Below are positions 1 through 8,820 of a DNA stretch of 64,000 nucleotides, piece after piece. The position numbers and the translations under genes were made by a program. Below the pieces are notes generated by a model. It had not been told where the DNA came from. It did no database searches and saw nothing but the letters and a program-made list of their open reading frames with translations. The stretch's first letter is position 1. Each line of letters starts with the position of its first letter. This DNA comes from an uncultured Alphaproteobacteria bacterium (GTDB lineage: Bacteria; Pseudomonadota; Alphaproteobacteria; CAAHEQ01; UBA3637), in contig CASEYR010000001.1 of NCBI GenBank assembly GCA_949292205.1, positions 91,530 to 155,529 on the forward strand, written 5' to 3'.

Positions 1-1751
1 TTCAAATCATCTTCGGGTAATAAAGCAAATTTAGCTGCAGCCATTAAATCTTGAACAGCGATATTTGTTCCTAGGTTCAATCGGTCAATACCGGCTACGG
101 GAATGTTATTTTCTTTTAATAAACGAACAACTTCCGAAACAAATTGATTTCTTCGTTGGACTAAGATTAAAAAGTCTCCGGCTTGAATGGGACGTCCGAC
201 AGACTCTAGTATTTCTTTCTCATCAATCATTTTTCGGATTTTAGCGACAACTTTTTCTGCCAATCGAGAAAGAGCCGATTGATTTCGTATACGTTCTACC
301 GGAGGTTTCCATGGTAAGGGTTCATCAATTGCAGAAGGTTCTTCGGTAGGCCAAATTTCAACCAAACCGGCATCATCAGAGCGGTTCGCTATATGAGTTG
401 CATCCTCATTTCGAGGCAAAACGCCTTTTCTAGCTTGTGGATTATTTAGCACACGATTTACCAACTCTAACACGGGACGAGTTGATCGGAAGGATAAATT
501 GAATGGAATTGTTTCAAACTCATTCTCGGAAGCCGTTACTTTTTTTTCAAAGAACAAGCGCATTCGCTCAAATTCAGCTGGATCAGCCCCCTGAAAACTG
601 TAAATAGATTGTTTTTTATCACCGACGGCAAAAATAGTTCGCACCGAATCATGATAGTCTTCGCCGGAAAAGAATTCTTCAGCCAGTAATCGGATAATAG
701 TCCATTGATCAGGGTTTGTATCCTGAGCCTCATCTACAAGGATATGATCGATGCCACCGTCTAATTTAAATAAGACCCAAGCTGCGGCATGACTTTTTTC
801 CAAAAGCCCTTTTGTCGAGCTGATTAAGTCATCATAATCCAGTAATCCGGCAGCTTGTTTTTTGTTTTGGTAAACGGTTAAGATTGTATATGCCAGATGT
901 AACAGAGCCGAAGTTAGACGAACCAATTTAAAATTCTTAATTTTTTCGACAATTTCTGCAGCTTGTATTGCCGTTGGATTTTCCAGCATCTTTTTTAAAG
1001 GAGTTCCGTCTTTCTTTAAAAAAGTATGGCGAATATCGGACCATTCATCTATGGAAAAAGAATCTTCTATTATTTGTTTTTCAGACTGATATTTTTCTAT
1101 ATTAAAGTTTCTCTTTAATTCGTAAATTAACGTTTCTAAACTGTTTTTAGCTCTCAGTTCCAACAATTGACCACGGTAATCCAGCAAATCTTGTAATAAA
1201 GCAGTTAATTGATCCAGAGTTTGGTAACCGGCCAGTAAGCGAATATCTTCCAGAAAATCTTGTTGTTCCAAAACATCTGTCAAAGCTTCGGATAATAAAG
1301 CTTGAGCTTTTTTATCATCAATAATATCAAAATTCGGAGGAATACCGGCTTCCAGAGGAAAGCGTTTTAAAACGGATTGGCAAAAACTATGAATAGTCAT
1401 AATTTTCATTCCCCCCGGAGTTTCCAATACTTCTGCAAATAATCGTCTAGCTCGGATAAGAATGTCTTTATCAGGTATTTCTCCCGTTAGATTTTCGATA
1501 TTTTTAGATAGTTCTTTATCCGAGCAAACAGCCCATTTTTGCAAGATATCGGTAACACGATTAGCCATTTCCGAGGCAGCAGCTTTTGTAAATGTCAAGC
1601 ACAATAACTTTTCCGGACGACCGTTTAAAAGTAATAGATTCAAAACGCGGTCAGACAAAACTTTAGTTTTTCCTGAGCCGGCAGAGGCAGAAACCCAGAT
1701 AGAGGATAGGGGGTTACTGGCTCGTCGTTGCATTTTGTCAATATCAATCAT
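1..1751 (-). CDS. addA: Double-strand break repair helicase-nuclease AddA (3' part outside window)
   Basis: UvrD/Rep-type helicase subunit of AddAB, which resects double-strand breaks for RecA-dependent repair. Translating the minus strand from 1751 gives 583 residues before the window edge, about half of a usual AddA of roughly 1,150. A Walker A loop ASAGSGKT lies at residues 22-29 and a Walker B/motif II DEAQDTNPDQW near residue 340. The start ATG overlaps the addB stop by four bases (1748-1751), so the pair is translationally coupled. The C-terminal nuclease domain would lie beyond position 1. Gene order murU-like/addB/addA is common in Alphaproteobacteria (family knowledge). Confidence 0.96.
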   Translation of the reverse strand, partial: MIDIDKMQRRASNPLSSIWVSASAGSGKTKVLSDRVLNLLLLNGRPEKLLCLTFTKAAASEMANRVTDILQKWAVCSDKELSKNIENLTGEIPDKDILIRARRLFAEVLETPGGMKIMTIHSFCQSVLKRFPLEAGIPPNFDIIDDKKAQALLSEALTDVLEQQDFLEDIRLLAGYQTLDQLTALLQDLLDYRGQLLELRAKNSLETLIYELKRNFNIEKYQSEKQIIEDSFSIDEWSDIRHTFLKKDGTPLKKMLENPTAIQAAEIVEKIKNFKLVRLTSALLHLAYTILTVYQNKKQAAGLLDYDDLISSTKGLLEKSHAAAWVLFKLDGGIDHILVDEAQDTNPDQWTIIRLLAEEFFSGEDYHDSVRTIFAVGDKKQSIYSFQGADPAEFERMRLFFEKKVTASENEFETIPFNLSFRSTRPVLELVNRVLNNPQARKGVLPRNEDATHIANRSDDAGLVEIWPTEEPSAIDEPLPWKPPVERIRNQSALSRLAEKVVAKIRKMIDEKEILESVGRPIQAGDFLILVQRRNQFVSEVVRLLKENNIPVAGIDRLNLGTNIAVQDLMAAAKFALLPEDDL

Positions 1752-4555
1752 TCGTCGCTCCCTTCACCGTGAATCCATTCTGCAGATCGTGATAAATGTT
1801 CATAGTCATTATATTTCGGAGCTTTTCCGGGAATAGGACAAGCTTCATAAGGTGTTTCCGGTTGATTAAAGATATAAATCAATGTTTTTAGCCCCTCAAA
1901 ACTCTCCTGTATCAGATTTTCGGCTGTTTTGTCGTTTTTAGATAACAGGTCAACAACTTTGCAGTCATCTTCTTTAGCGGCTAATTTCCAATAGGCGAGC
2001 TGACAAAAAGACTTTGATTTTAAGCCGGATACTCCACCCATCGAGATTAAGAATGCTTCCAGAGGAAGTTGCGGAGCATACCCAGCCGAAACCTCTTTTA
2101 ATGAAGGGACATCACCTGTTTTATAATCGATTAATCGTATTGTGCCGTTATTAAAAACATCTATGCGATCGGCAGTACCGTTTAAAGTAAAAGGTTTTCC
2201 TGATACATCAAAGGTAACGCTTCCTTTTTGCTCTGTCAAAGCATAAGCTATTTGTCCGGTTGTTTCTGTTTGTTGCGTTATAATGAAATTAGCCGTTTGC
2301 TCAAACCGAGGTAGATAGAAAGCAATATCCGTTTGAGTTAAACCCGCCTCTTTAAATACGGATTGAGCAAGCTCCATTAATTTTTCTTTATCATAGTTAT
2401 TTGGATTATCTTGAATGAATAGTTCTAACGCACGATGAACGGCAGATCCGTATATTTGTTGTTTTTGATTATTTTCCAGAGGTTCCAAAGGAAAGAGTCT
2501 CAAGATATACCGAGCATAAATCGCATAAGGATTTCGCATCCATAGTTCAATTTTAGTGACCGATAACTCTTTGGGTCTGGCTTCAATCGGTGGTTTGGGA
2601 GCAGGGCGACAAATAACGTCAATGGTTTTTGGTGTATCTAGCTCTTTTGCCCAGTGACCGGATAGTATAGTTTCTTGAATAGCACTCCCTTTTAATACGG
2701 CAGATAGTCGTGATAAGAAGCGAGATGGAATTGTTTCAGCCCCTTCAGATTTTTTTGAACGAGTCAAATAAACGCAAGGACTGCAAAAACAGTGAGCAAA
2801 ATCCATGGCTATTGAGGCAATTTTTGATTCAACAGAAGGTAAACCCAAAGATAGCCGCATCGGTCTGTTTAACCAAGGTCCTGTATCCGGTATTCCGGGA
2901 AAAACACTCTCATTCAGTCCCCCGATAATGCAAACATCGGGATGATGAAAGCGTGCTTCAATCGGTCCTAAAATGTCTAATCTGGGATGCATACCGTATT
3001 TGGGACGAATACTAATACTTCCTAACAACATATTAAGAACATCAGGATAAAAAGCAGGTTCTATTTCCCCGATTAGTGAGGCTTTATCCAATAAATTTGT
3101 TAAAAATGAAAAAGCAGCCGAGCCGGCTTCATCGCTCCAAAGCCGTTCCGAACCGGTTCGATCATGACTTGTTCCCAAATCTTCAGCAACCGTTAGATGT
3201 GCCTTTAATAAGACTTCAAAAGGCGTTAGAATATTATTGTTAAATAAGGAAATAAAAGAGGTTAAGTCTGTTTTAAGTTCAATTTGAAGTTTACTTTTTT
3301 CTTGACGTGCTTTTTTTTCGGCGGACTTTACGGTTTTCCGAAATGACATAGGATTTTTGCCGTCGGCGCTCAGAGGATGTTTTAATAAGGCCAGTATATC
3401 CGAATCTTTTCCTCCGCTGATTCCAACCGTTGCCAGTAGACGCAAGTAAATGCCGATATCCGTTTGAGGAAGAGGAGTTCCTGCCGAATCGTCTAACGTG
3501 ACACCCCATCGTTTCATTTCCAGAATGACACGTCGAGCTAAATTTCTATCCGGAGTAACCAACGCCGCCGTTTTTTGAGGTATCTCCAAGACACCTCTTA
3601 ACAACAAAGCAATTGTCAGAGCTTCCTCGCTAATTGTTTCGCAATCAATTCGTGTAATGCCATCAAGGCAATCCGGAAACAAATTTGCATATCGCCATTC
3701 CTCTGTTTTGGTTTCGGGTTTTAAAGCCTCAACCACTAATTTTTCACGTTGGCTGATAGGGGACGATATCAACTGAATATCCTTTGGGGTTTTTTGTAAT
3801 CCATCCAAAATTTGCTTAATACTGTTTTGATAGTGATGTTGAGGTAATGTTTTGAAATCATCATTGGATAATGTGGTATTTGCCCCGTCCAGCCAAATCA
3901 AGCCATTATCCAGCAAATCTACAACCCCAAGTAATCTTCTGACAGCAGGTAATCCCCCATCTAATCCGGCAGCTATTAGACCAGTTGATGGATTAAGATT
4001 TTTTAGTCTTTTTGTATAGGCATTAATCATCCGAATTCGTCTGTCAACCTCATCAATTTGATGATGTTCTGCTAATACTTTCGGCCACATTTTCGTGATA
4101 ATATCCAAAAAAACAATTGTTTCATTCCAATGTTCGGCAAACGCAGCATCTGGAACTAATTTTTCAAAATCTTTGGTATCTACTTCAAATTGGTAAAATT
4201 CATCTAATAGTTCGCCCAAACTTAAAGCGACTTTAATCGCTTGATCAGGCGTTTTGATATTTGGTTTTGCAGCACATAACTTGGACAATAAAAGTGTTCT
4301 ATCCAAGGCGGGCATTGCTTCTGGAACATCGGTTGCCAAATCATCCAATTCGTACAGAGGAATCAACTTTGGTAACAGTAAGGATTTTTCCAAGCTTCTT
4401 CTTAAAAAAGCCTCCTTAATTGTTCGACAAGCCCGCCTTGTCGGCAAGATGATTTGCATTTGAGCTGTTTTGAAAGGATCTTTTCCGGATTTTTCAAGCA
4501 CGTAGTCTGCCAGTTTTTCTGCCAAGTCATCGGATAATGAAGTAGTTTGAATCAT
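1748..4555 (-). CDS. addB: Double-strand break repair protein AddB
   Basis: Second subunit of the AddAB helicase-nuclease. The 935-residue length fits alphaproteobacterial AddB (about 950-1,050). The C-terminal third holds a RecB-like PD-(D/E)XK nuclease domain: the IRLIDYKTGDVPS segment has the D-x-K arrangement typical of this fold. The N-terminal part is a helicase-like domain without a clean Walker A loop, as is usual for alphaproteobacterial AddB. Start and stop overlap the upstream nucleotidyltransferase and downstream addA by four bases each, indicating one operon. Confidence 0.95.
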   Translation of the reverse strand: MIQTTSLSDDLAEKLADYVLEKSGKDPFKTAQMQIILPTRRACRTIKEAFLRRSLEKSLLLPKLIPLYELDDLATDVPEAMPALDRTLLLSKLCAAKPNIKTPDQAIKVALSLGELLDEFYQFEVDTKDFEKLVPDAAFAEHWNETIVFLDIITKMWPKVLAEHHQIDEVDRRIRMINAYTKRLKNLNPSTGLIAAGLDGGLPAVRRLLGVVDLLDNGLIWLDGANTTLSNDDFKTLPQHHYQNSIKQILDGLQKTPKDIQLISSPISQREKLVVEALKPETKTEEWRYANLFPDCLDGITRIDCETISEEALTIALLLRGVLEIPQKTAALVTPDRNLARRVILEMKRWGVTLDDSAGTPLPQTDIGIYLRLLATVGISGGKDSDILALLKHPLSADGKNPMSFRKTVKSAEKKARQEKSKLQIELKTDLTSFISLFNNNILTPFEVLLKAHLTVAEDLGTSHDRTGSERLWSDEAGSAAFSFLTNLLDKASLIGEIEPAFYPDVLNMLLGSISIRPKYGMHPRLDILGPIEARFHHPDVCIIGGLNESVFPGIPDTGPWLNRPMRLSLGLPSVESKIASIAMDFAHCFCSPCVYLTRSKKSEGAETIPSRFLSRLSAVLKGSAIQETILSGHWAKELDTPKTIDVICRPAPKPPIEARPKELSVTKIELWMRNPYAIYARYILRLFPLEPLENNQKQQIYGSAVHRALELFIQDNPNNYDKEKLMELAQSVFKEAGLTQTDIAFYLPRFEQTANFIITQQTETTGQIAYALTEQKGSVTFDVSGKPFTLNGTADRIDVFNNGTIRLIDYKTGDVPSLKEVSAGYAPQLPLEAFLISMGGVSGLKSKSFCQLAYWKLAAKEDDCKVVDLLSKNDKTAENLIQESFEGLKTLIYIFNQPETPYEACPIPGKAPKYNDYEHLSRSAEWIHGEGSDE

Positions 4556-5277
4556 TTTAGTTCCTTTATTTTTTTCTCGGTATCAGCCAAAGCCGTTGGA
4601 GTTCCGACATGATACCATTCTCCATCATAGATGATGTAACCTAGACGACCTGATTTTTCGGCTTTGTCATACAAATCGCGAAGGCTGAATATACCGGGAG
4701 AGGTATGATTAAAAATACGAGGATGTAAAATCTGAACCCCCATAAACAGATAAGGAATGTCTTTCTCTTCTGGGCGTTGGCGACGAGGAAGCCCGTTTTC
4801 AATAAAATAATTACCGTCGTGAACATCACCAAAAGCATTTTGTTTTGGAACCAAAGCCAACAGTATATCCATTTTTTCCGGATTCCAAGCTTTGGCCAGT
4901 TGATTAAAAACCGAAGTTGTTTTATCTATCCACAGAGGATCAGCATTTGAAGCGTAAAATCCGTTTTCTCCGGAAGGTAACAATCGTGGTAAAGCATTTA
5001 AAACACCGCCACCGGTTTCCAAAGCGGTTTCTTCCCGAGAAAAATGAACGGAAATATCGGATCTATTACTTAAAGCTGTTTCAATCATTTCTGCCTTATA
5101 ACAGGTATTGACGACATAGTTTTGAATACCGGCTTCAAGTCCTCTATCAATAATTCTATCCAACAGAGTTCGCCCATTTACTTGAATGAGGGGTTTTGGT
5201 TTATCTTGAGTCAGATAGTCCATTCTGACGCCGCGTCCGGCGGCCAATATCATCATAATTTCCGGTTTTATGCACAT
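4552..5277 (-). CDS. murU: Nucleotidyltransferase, N-acetylmuramate-1-phosphate uridylyltransferase type (MurU-like)
   Basis: Sugar-phosphate nucleotidyltransferase of 241 residues. The N-terminal ILAAGRGVRM motif (residues 10-19) followed by KPKPLIQVNGRTLLDRI is the NTP-binding signature of the family. It directly follows an AmgK-like kinase and overlaps it by ten bases. In Pseudomonas and many Alphaproteobacteria this pair converts recycled MurNAc to UDP-MurNAc through MurNAc-1-phosphate, bypassing de novo MurA/MurB. The specificity is inferred from the pairing; a different hexose-1-phosphate substrate cannot be excluded. Confidence 0.85.
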   Translation of the reverse strand: MCIKPEIMMILAAGRGVRMDYLTQDKPKPLIQVNGRTLLDRIIDRGLEAGIQNYVVNTCYKAEMIETALSNRSDISVHFSREETALETGGGVLNALPRLLPSGENGFYASNADPLWIDKTTSVFNQLAKAWNPEKMDILLALVPKQNAFGDVHDGNYFIENGLPRRQRPEEKDIPYLFMGVQILHPRIFNHTSPGIFSLRDLYDKAEKSGRLGYIIYDGEWYHVGTPTALADTEKKIKELK

Positions 5278-6263
5278 TTTGATACCTGAGGGATTGTTTT
5301 ACGATTTTCTAAAGGAATATATTTTTCTATCCATTCTTTATAGGCCAAGAACTCTGGTTGATGAAGGTGTCGCTCTATCAATTGCCATACAAAAGGAATC
5401 ATCTTTAAATAACGATTTTTACCGTCTCTGGCACACAAGCGAACAAAAATGCCAACAACTTTTGTATGACGTTGCATGGCAACAACATCCAAAGTTGAAC
5501 GAATAAAGTCCGTATTCAGTTCGGGGCGTTTTTGAAAATAACGTTCAATCATGTTTTGCCGAATATTGGTTGGTACGTCACGCCGCTCATCTTCGACTAA
5601 AGACATTAAATCATAGGTCACGGGACCAATTCGGCCATCTTGAAAATCTAAAATACCACAAGAGTTATCCGGAGTAATCATCAAATTATCAACATGAAAA
5701 TCCAGCATCACCAATGTTTTGGGTATATTCTGAATCTGATTGATTAATGGTTTCCACAGGGTCATAAATTCATCTCTGGCTTGTTGTGATAACCCGCTCG
5801 GAACGACGTATTGACCGAACCAGTCGGGTAGAAGAGAGACCTCAAACATCATTTTATCAAAATCATATTCTGGAATCCCCTCATCTGGCAGAGAGATTTT
5901 ATTTTGAACATTAACCAATGTGTCTATGGCTTTTGTATATAAGTCGGAAGCGGAATTTCCCCGAGAAAATAAGCGGGTAAAAGTATCATCACCAAAATCT
6001 TCCAGCAAGACAAAGCCATTTGTTAAATCGGCAGACAAGACTTTAGGAACGCGAATACCTGCTTGTTCCAGCAAGTGATCAATAAAAATAAATTGCGCCG
6101 GATTTTCAGGAGGGGGAGCATTCATTAAGACGACACTTTCTCCGGTTTCATTTATAAGCCTATCGTAAGATCGAAAAGAGGCATCGGCAGCCAAAGGAAT
6201 GCGTTTTGCCAGATGCCAACCGGCCTGAGTTAAAAAAGATAGTAGAGCTTCTTCTCTATTCAT
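5268..6263 (-). CDS. amgK: Anomeric MurNAc/GlcNAc kinase-like phosphotransferase (AmgK-like)
   Basis: Aminoglycoside-phosphotransferase-fold kinase of 331 residues. MLDFHVDNLM is the catalytic-loop (Brenner) motif with D and N, and GILDFQDGRIG supplies the metal-binding aspartate. I chose the ATG at 6263, which has GAAGGA seven bases upstream, over a TTG at 6278. It would phosphorylate MurNAc/GlcNAc at C1 for the adjacent MurU-like enzyme. It overlaps tsaE upstream, the standard alphaproteobacterial order tsaE-amgK-murU-addB-addA. Older databases call this simply an aminoglycoside phosphotransferase. Confidence 0.85.
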   Translation of the reverse strand: MNREEALLSFLTQAGWHLAKRIPLAADASFRSYDRLINETGESVVLMNAPPPENPAQFIFIDHLLEQAGIRVPKVLSADLTNGFVLLEDFGDDTFTRLFSRGNSASDLYTKAIDTLVNVQNKISLPDEGIPEYDFDKMMFEVSLLPDWFGQYVVPSGLSQQARDEFMTLWKPLINQIQNIPKTLVMLDFHVDNLMITPDNSCGILDFQDGRIGPVTYDLMSLVEDERRDVPTNIRQNMIERYFQKRPELNTDFIRSTLDVVAMQRHTKVVGIFVRLCARDGKNRYLKMIPFVWQLIERHLHQPEFLAYKEWIEKYIPLENRKTIPQVSKCA

Positions 6264-6681
6264 GGGGGAGTCCTTCAATAGCGATTTTTCTGTAGTCCGT
6301 TTGAATTTGAATTTGAACCGAGATATGCTTTTTGGGGAGTAAAGAGCCTATTTTTTCGGGCCACTCAATCAAAGAAACACCTTCTGCAAAAGCATCTTCT
6401 ATCCCGATTTCATAGGCTTCATCCGGTGTTTTAAGGCGATACATGTCGAAATGATAGACGGGGAAAACAGGGGTGTCATAGACCTGTAGTAAGGTAAAAG
6501 TCGGACTTGGAACATCTTCCGTATTACCGATTAAGGACTGGATAAAACCACGACAAAAAGCTGTTTTACCGGCTCCCAATGTTCCATACAGGGCGATGAC
6601 ATCTCCGGCAGATACACGCTCAGCCAGCCAAGCAGCTACGGCACAGGTATCTTTTTCTGTTTGAGCATCAAAAGTTCTCAT
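6256..6681 (-). CDS. tsaE: tRNA threonylcarbamoyladenosine biosynthesis ATPase TsaE
   Basis: P-loop ATPase that works with TsaB and TsaD to make the t6A37 modification of ANN-decoding tRNAs. The 141-residue product has Walker A GTLGAGKT (residues 33-40), SPTFTLLQVY and YHFDMYRL, all characteristic of TsaE. An open frame continues upstream to 6759, but those residues overlap the nuclease gene; the ATG at 6681 overlaps the preceding stop by four bases and is the conserved start. tsaD lies at 10.2-11.3 kb on the other strand. Confidence 0.95.
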   Translation of the reverse strand: MRTFDAQTEKDTCAVAAWLAERVSAGDVIALYGTLGAGKTAFCRGFIQSLIGNTEDVPSPTFTLLQVYDTPVFPVYHFDMYRLKTPDEAYEIGIEDAFAEGVSLIEWPEKIGSLLPKKHISVQIQIQTDYRKIAIEGLPHE

Positions 6682-7601
6682 TGCAACAAGCTCTCCCAAA
6701 ATCCTTTTTCTTCTGTCGGCTTGGCTCTTGTTTGGCGATATTGAGCCCGAGCTTCCCACGGTGCAACAAACTTACCGCTCCACAGTCCTTGGTGTTTTTT
6801 ATGAGCTTCGTCTTCATAGGGAATATAAACTTGAGTTACCTGTCTATCGGCAACAGCCCAACCGACAGTAATCATACTGGCGCCGACATCAAAATCGTTA
6901 ATTGTGCAAGTTGCGATATAGTTCCCGCTGTAATCTCCACCAACGGTTTGGCATTGGATGTTTTTACCAAGAACCAGTCGTTCAAGCATCTTTTTTGATT
7001 CTCGACCACATTCATAAGTTTCTCCTCGTTTGTCCAAGCAAGTTTGACTTGGGTCGGGGGCATCTATGCCGTATAATTTGATGAAGTGATTTCCGATACG
7101 GATTAAGTAACCGGAACGAACTTCGCTAACAACTCCGTTTACTGTTTTCGGTAAAGCTGGAGCTGTTGAGGTATGTTGTGCATATTGTGAATTGGAGGTA
7201 TTCGCTACAGTGTTGTCGTCTTGAGATAAAGAGAATGAGAAAAAGGATTTAATTCGTTGCCATACATCTTGAACTTCTTCGGTTTGTTCTACTTCATGAC
7301 TGAATGCTTTTGTTTTCTCAACGGCGGCAACAGATGCCTCTTTTCCCTTTTCAAACAAGAATTGACATCCCTTGATTCCCAATAGGACGATTGTTGCAAT
7401 TAAGATAGCAATCAAAACAAATTTGATAACGATAAAACCGAAGTGTAATATCATTTTGATTAGGAAATACAAAGCAAATCCGCCTACGATGATAACGCTG
7501 ATTCCGACAGTTGCATTTCCGGCCGATCCTGATTGAATCCCTAGATATCCCATGACGATAGAACCTATCAGTATAGACCAGAGTATAAGTTTTATAAGCA
7601 T
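6678..7601 (-). CDS. Membrane-anchored thermonuclease-family protein (SNase-like domain)
   Basis: 307 residues. The N-terminal third has about three hydrophobic segments (near residues 4-24, 30-52 and 54-76). The C-terminal half is a staphylococcal-nuclease-like OB-fold domain: VVSEVRSGYLIRIG, KLYGIDAPD, ECGRESKKMLERLV and a final HQGLWSG match the family. Catalytic arginine/glutamate positions look only partly preserved, so activity is uncertain. A GGAGG Shine-Dalgarno precedes the ATG at 7601. It is first in the tsaE-amgK-murU-addBA run. Substrate is unknown; a membrane-tethered nuclease is the safest reading. Confidence 0.8.
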   Translation of the reverse strand: MLIKLILWSILIGSIVMGYLGIQSGSAGNATVGISVIIVGGFALYFLIKMILHFGFIVIKFVLIAILIATIVLLGIKGCQFLFEKGKEASVAAVEKTKAFSHEVEQTEEVQDVWQRIKSFFSFSLSQDDNTVANTSNSQYAQHTSTAPALPKTVNGVVSEVRSGYLIRIGNHFIKLYGIDAPDPSQTCLDKRGETYECGRESKKMLERLVLGKNIQCQTVGGDYSGNYIATCTINDFDVGASMITVGWAVADRQVTQVYIPYEDEAHKKHQGLWSGKFVAPWEARAQYRQTRAKPTEEKGFWESLLQ

Positions 7602-7631
7602 AATCCGCCTCCTTATTTTTTATTTAAACGC

Positions 7632-7666
7632 AAAAAGAGGAAAAAATCAACTTTTTTCCTCTTTTT
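7632..7666 (-). terminator. Rho-independent terminator after secB
   Basis: Perfect 15-bp inverted repeat (7632-7646 with 7652-7666) around a 5-nt loop, with U-rich 3' arm on the minus strand, 19 bp past the secB stop. It separates secB from the downstream nuclease operon. Confidence 0.8.
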
Positions 7667-7684
7667 AGAAAACAAATTATAGCT

Positions 7685-8137
7685 TTATTTTTCTTTTTGG
7701 CTTTCTATTTTTTGCCGATACAGAGCAGCGAAATCAACGGGGTTGATTTGTAGCGGAGGTAATCCGGCTTCGCGAGTTGTATTGGCGATGATGGCCCGAG
7801 CATATGGGAATAATAGGTGAGGGATTTCAACCAGCAAAATCGGTTCCACATGTTCTGCCGGAACGTTTAAAGTGACTAATCCGCCATAAGTCAATTCGCA
7901 GATAAAGACTGTCTTTTTATCGTCGGCTTTAGAGGCATTCGCTTTAATTGTTAATTCCACCGTATACAGATTATCTCCGCCTTTATTGACTTTAACGTCA
8001 ATATCAACTGCGATTGCTGGCGGTGTCTTCATTTCAGCCAGAATTCCGGGGAGGGCCGGTCCTTCAAAAGATAAATCTTTGACATATTGTGTGTTTATTT
8101 GAATATTTGGCATATTTTTTTCTTCTTTTTGATCCAT
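7685..8137 (-). CDS. secB: Protein-export chaperone SecB
   Basis: Cytosolic tetrameric chaperone that keeps preproteins unfolded and hands them to SecA. The 150-residue length is typical. INTQYVKDLSFEGP near the N-terminus and LVEIPHLLFPYARAIIANTTREAGLPPLQINPVDF (in pieces around residues 103-138) are the SecB signature regions. An AGAGGA ribosome site precedes the ATG at 8137. Divergent from the Tim44-like/mltA operon and followed by a strong terminator, so probably a single-gene transcript. Confidence 0.96.
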   Translation of the reverse strand: MDQKEEKNMPNIQINTQYVKDLSFEGPALPGILAEMKTPPAIAVDIDVKVNKGGDNLYTVELTIKANASKADDKKTVFICELTYGGLVTLNVPAEHVEPILLVEIPHLLFPYARAIIANTTREAGLPPLQINPVDFAALYRQKIESQKEK

Positions 8138-8152
8138 TTTAAAAAAATCCTC

Positions 8153-8182
8153 TTGAAAAAAAGTTGGGTTTTAGATTATACT
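8153..8182 (+). promoter_or_regulatory. Sigma-70-type promoter for the Tim44-like/mltA operon
   Basis: TTGAAA at 8153-8158 and TATACT at 8177-8182 with an 18-bp spacer, about 57 bp upstream of the first gene and in the secB divergent gap. Not experimentally supported. Confidence 0.5.
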
Positions 8183-8238
8183 GAACAAGATTATATATAC
8201 ATGTATTTTGTGTTATTGTAAAGAGGAAACGAAAAGAA

Positions 8239-8820
8239 ATGACTTTAGAAACACTCGCTTTGGGATTAGTCGCTGTCTATCTTATGTGGCGGTTATATAA
8301 AGCTATTTTAAAAGACACACAGAAACAGCCGGAAAAGATTAGATTGATATCAAAAGAAACCGGAGAAATTGTTGAAATGCAAATTATTCAACCGGATAAT
8401 GCGAAAAAGAATACAGAGTGGAATAAAGCTGCTTTTATTGATTCGGCGAAACGTGCTTTTCAACAAACGCTCCATTCTTTTGCCGTCGGCAATTTGAAGG
8501 ATTTAAAAAATGTTTTATCTCCGACGGTTTATAAATTGTTTGAGGAAGATATTTTAAACAGACAAAACAGTAAGAATAAAATGGATTTTTCTCTCATTTG
8601 TTTTGATTCTGTTGATATTATAAGCAAATCTCCTAAAAATGATACTGTAACAGTTCAGTTTATAACCGAGCAAATTAACTTACTAAAGAATGAACAAGGT
8701 GAAGTCATTGAGGGGGATCCGATGAACATCGCCATTATGCAAGATACTTGGGTTTTCCAAAAGATGGCGAAAGATAATTGGATTATAACAGCAACTCATA
8801 GTCAGGCTCATCATGCATAA
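8239..8820 (+). CDS. Tim44/TimA-like membrane-associated protein
   Basis: 193 residues with one N-terminal hydrophobic segment (about residues 4-20) and a C-terminal Tim44-like domain: AFIDSAKRAFQQTLHSFAVGNLKDLK followed by an alternating beta region ending DTWVFQKMAKDNWIITAT. This is the alphaproteobacterial TimA-type relative of mitochondrial Tim44, usually placed between secB and mltA as here. Overlaps mltA by eight bases. The bacterial role is not well defined; inner-membrane association is inferred from the hydrophobic N-terminus. Confidence 0.8.
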   Translation: MTLETLALGLVAVYLMWRLYKAILKDTQKQPEKIRLISKETGEIVEMQIIQPDNAKKNTEWNKAAFIDSAKRAFQQTLHSFAVGNLKDLKNVLSPTVYKLFEEDILNRQNSKNKMDFSLICFDSVDIISKSPKNDTVTVQFITEQINLLKNEQGEVIEGDPMNIAIMQDTWVFQKMAKDNWIITATHSQAHHA

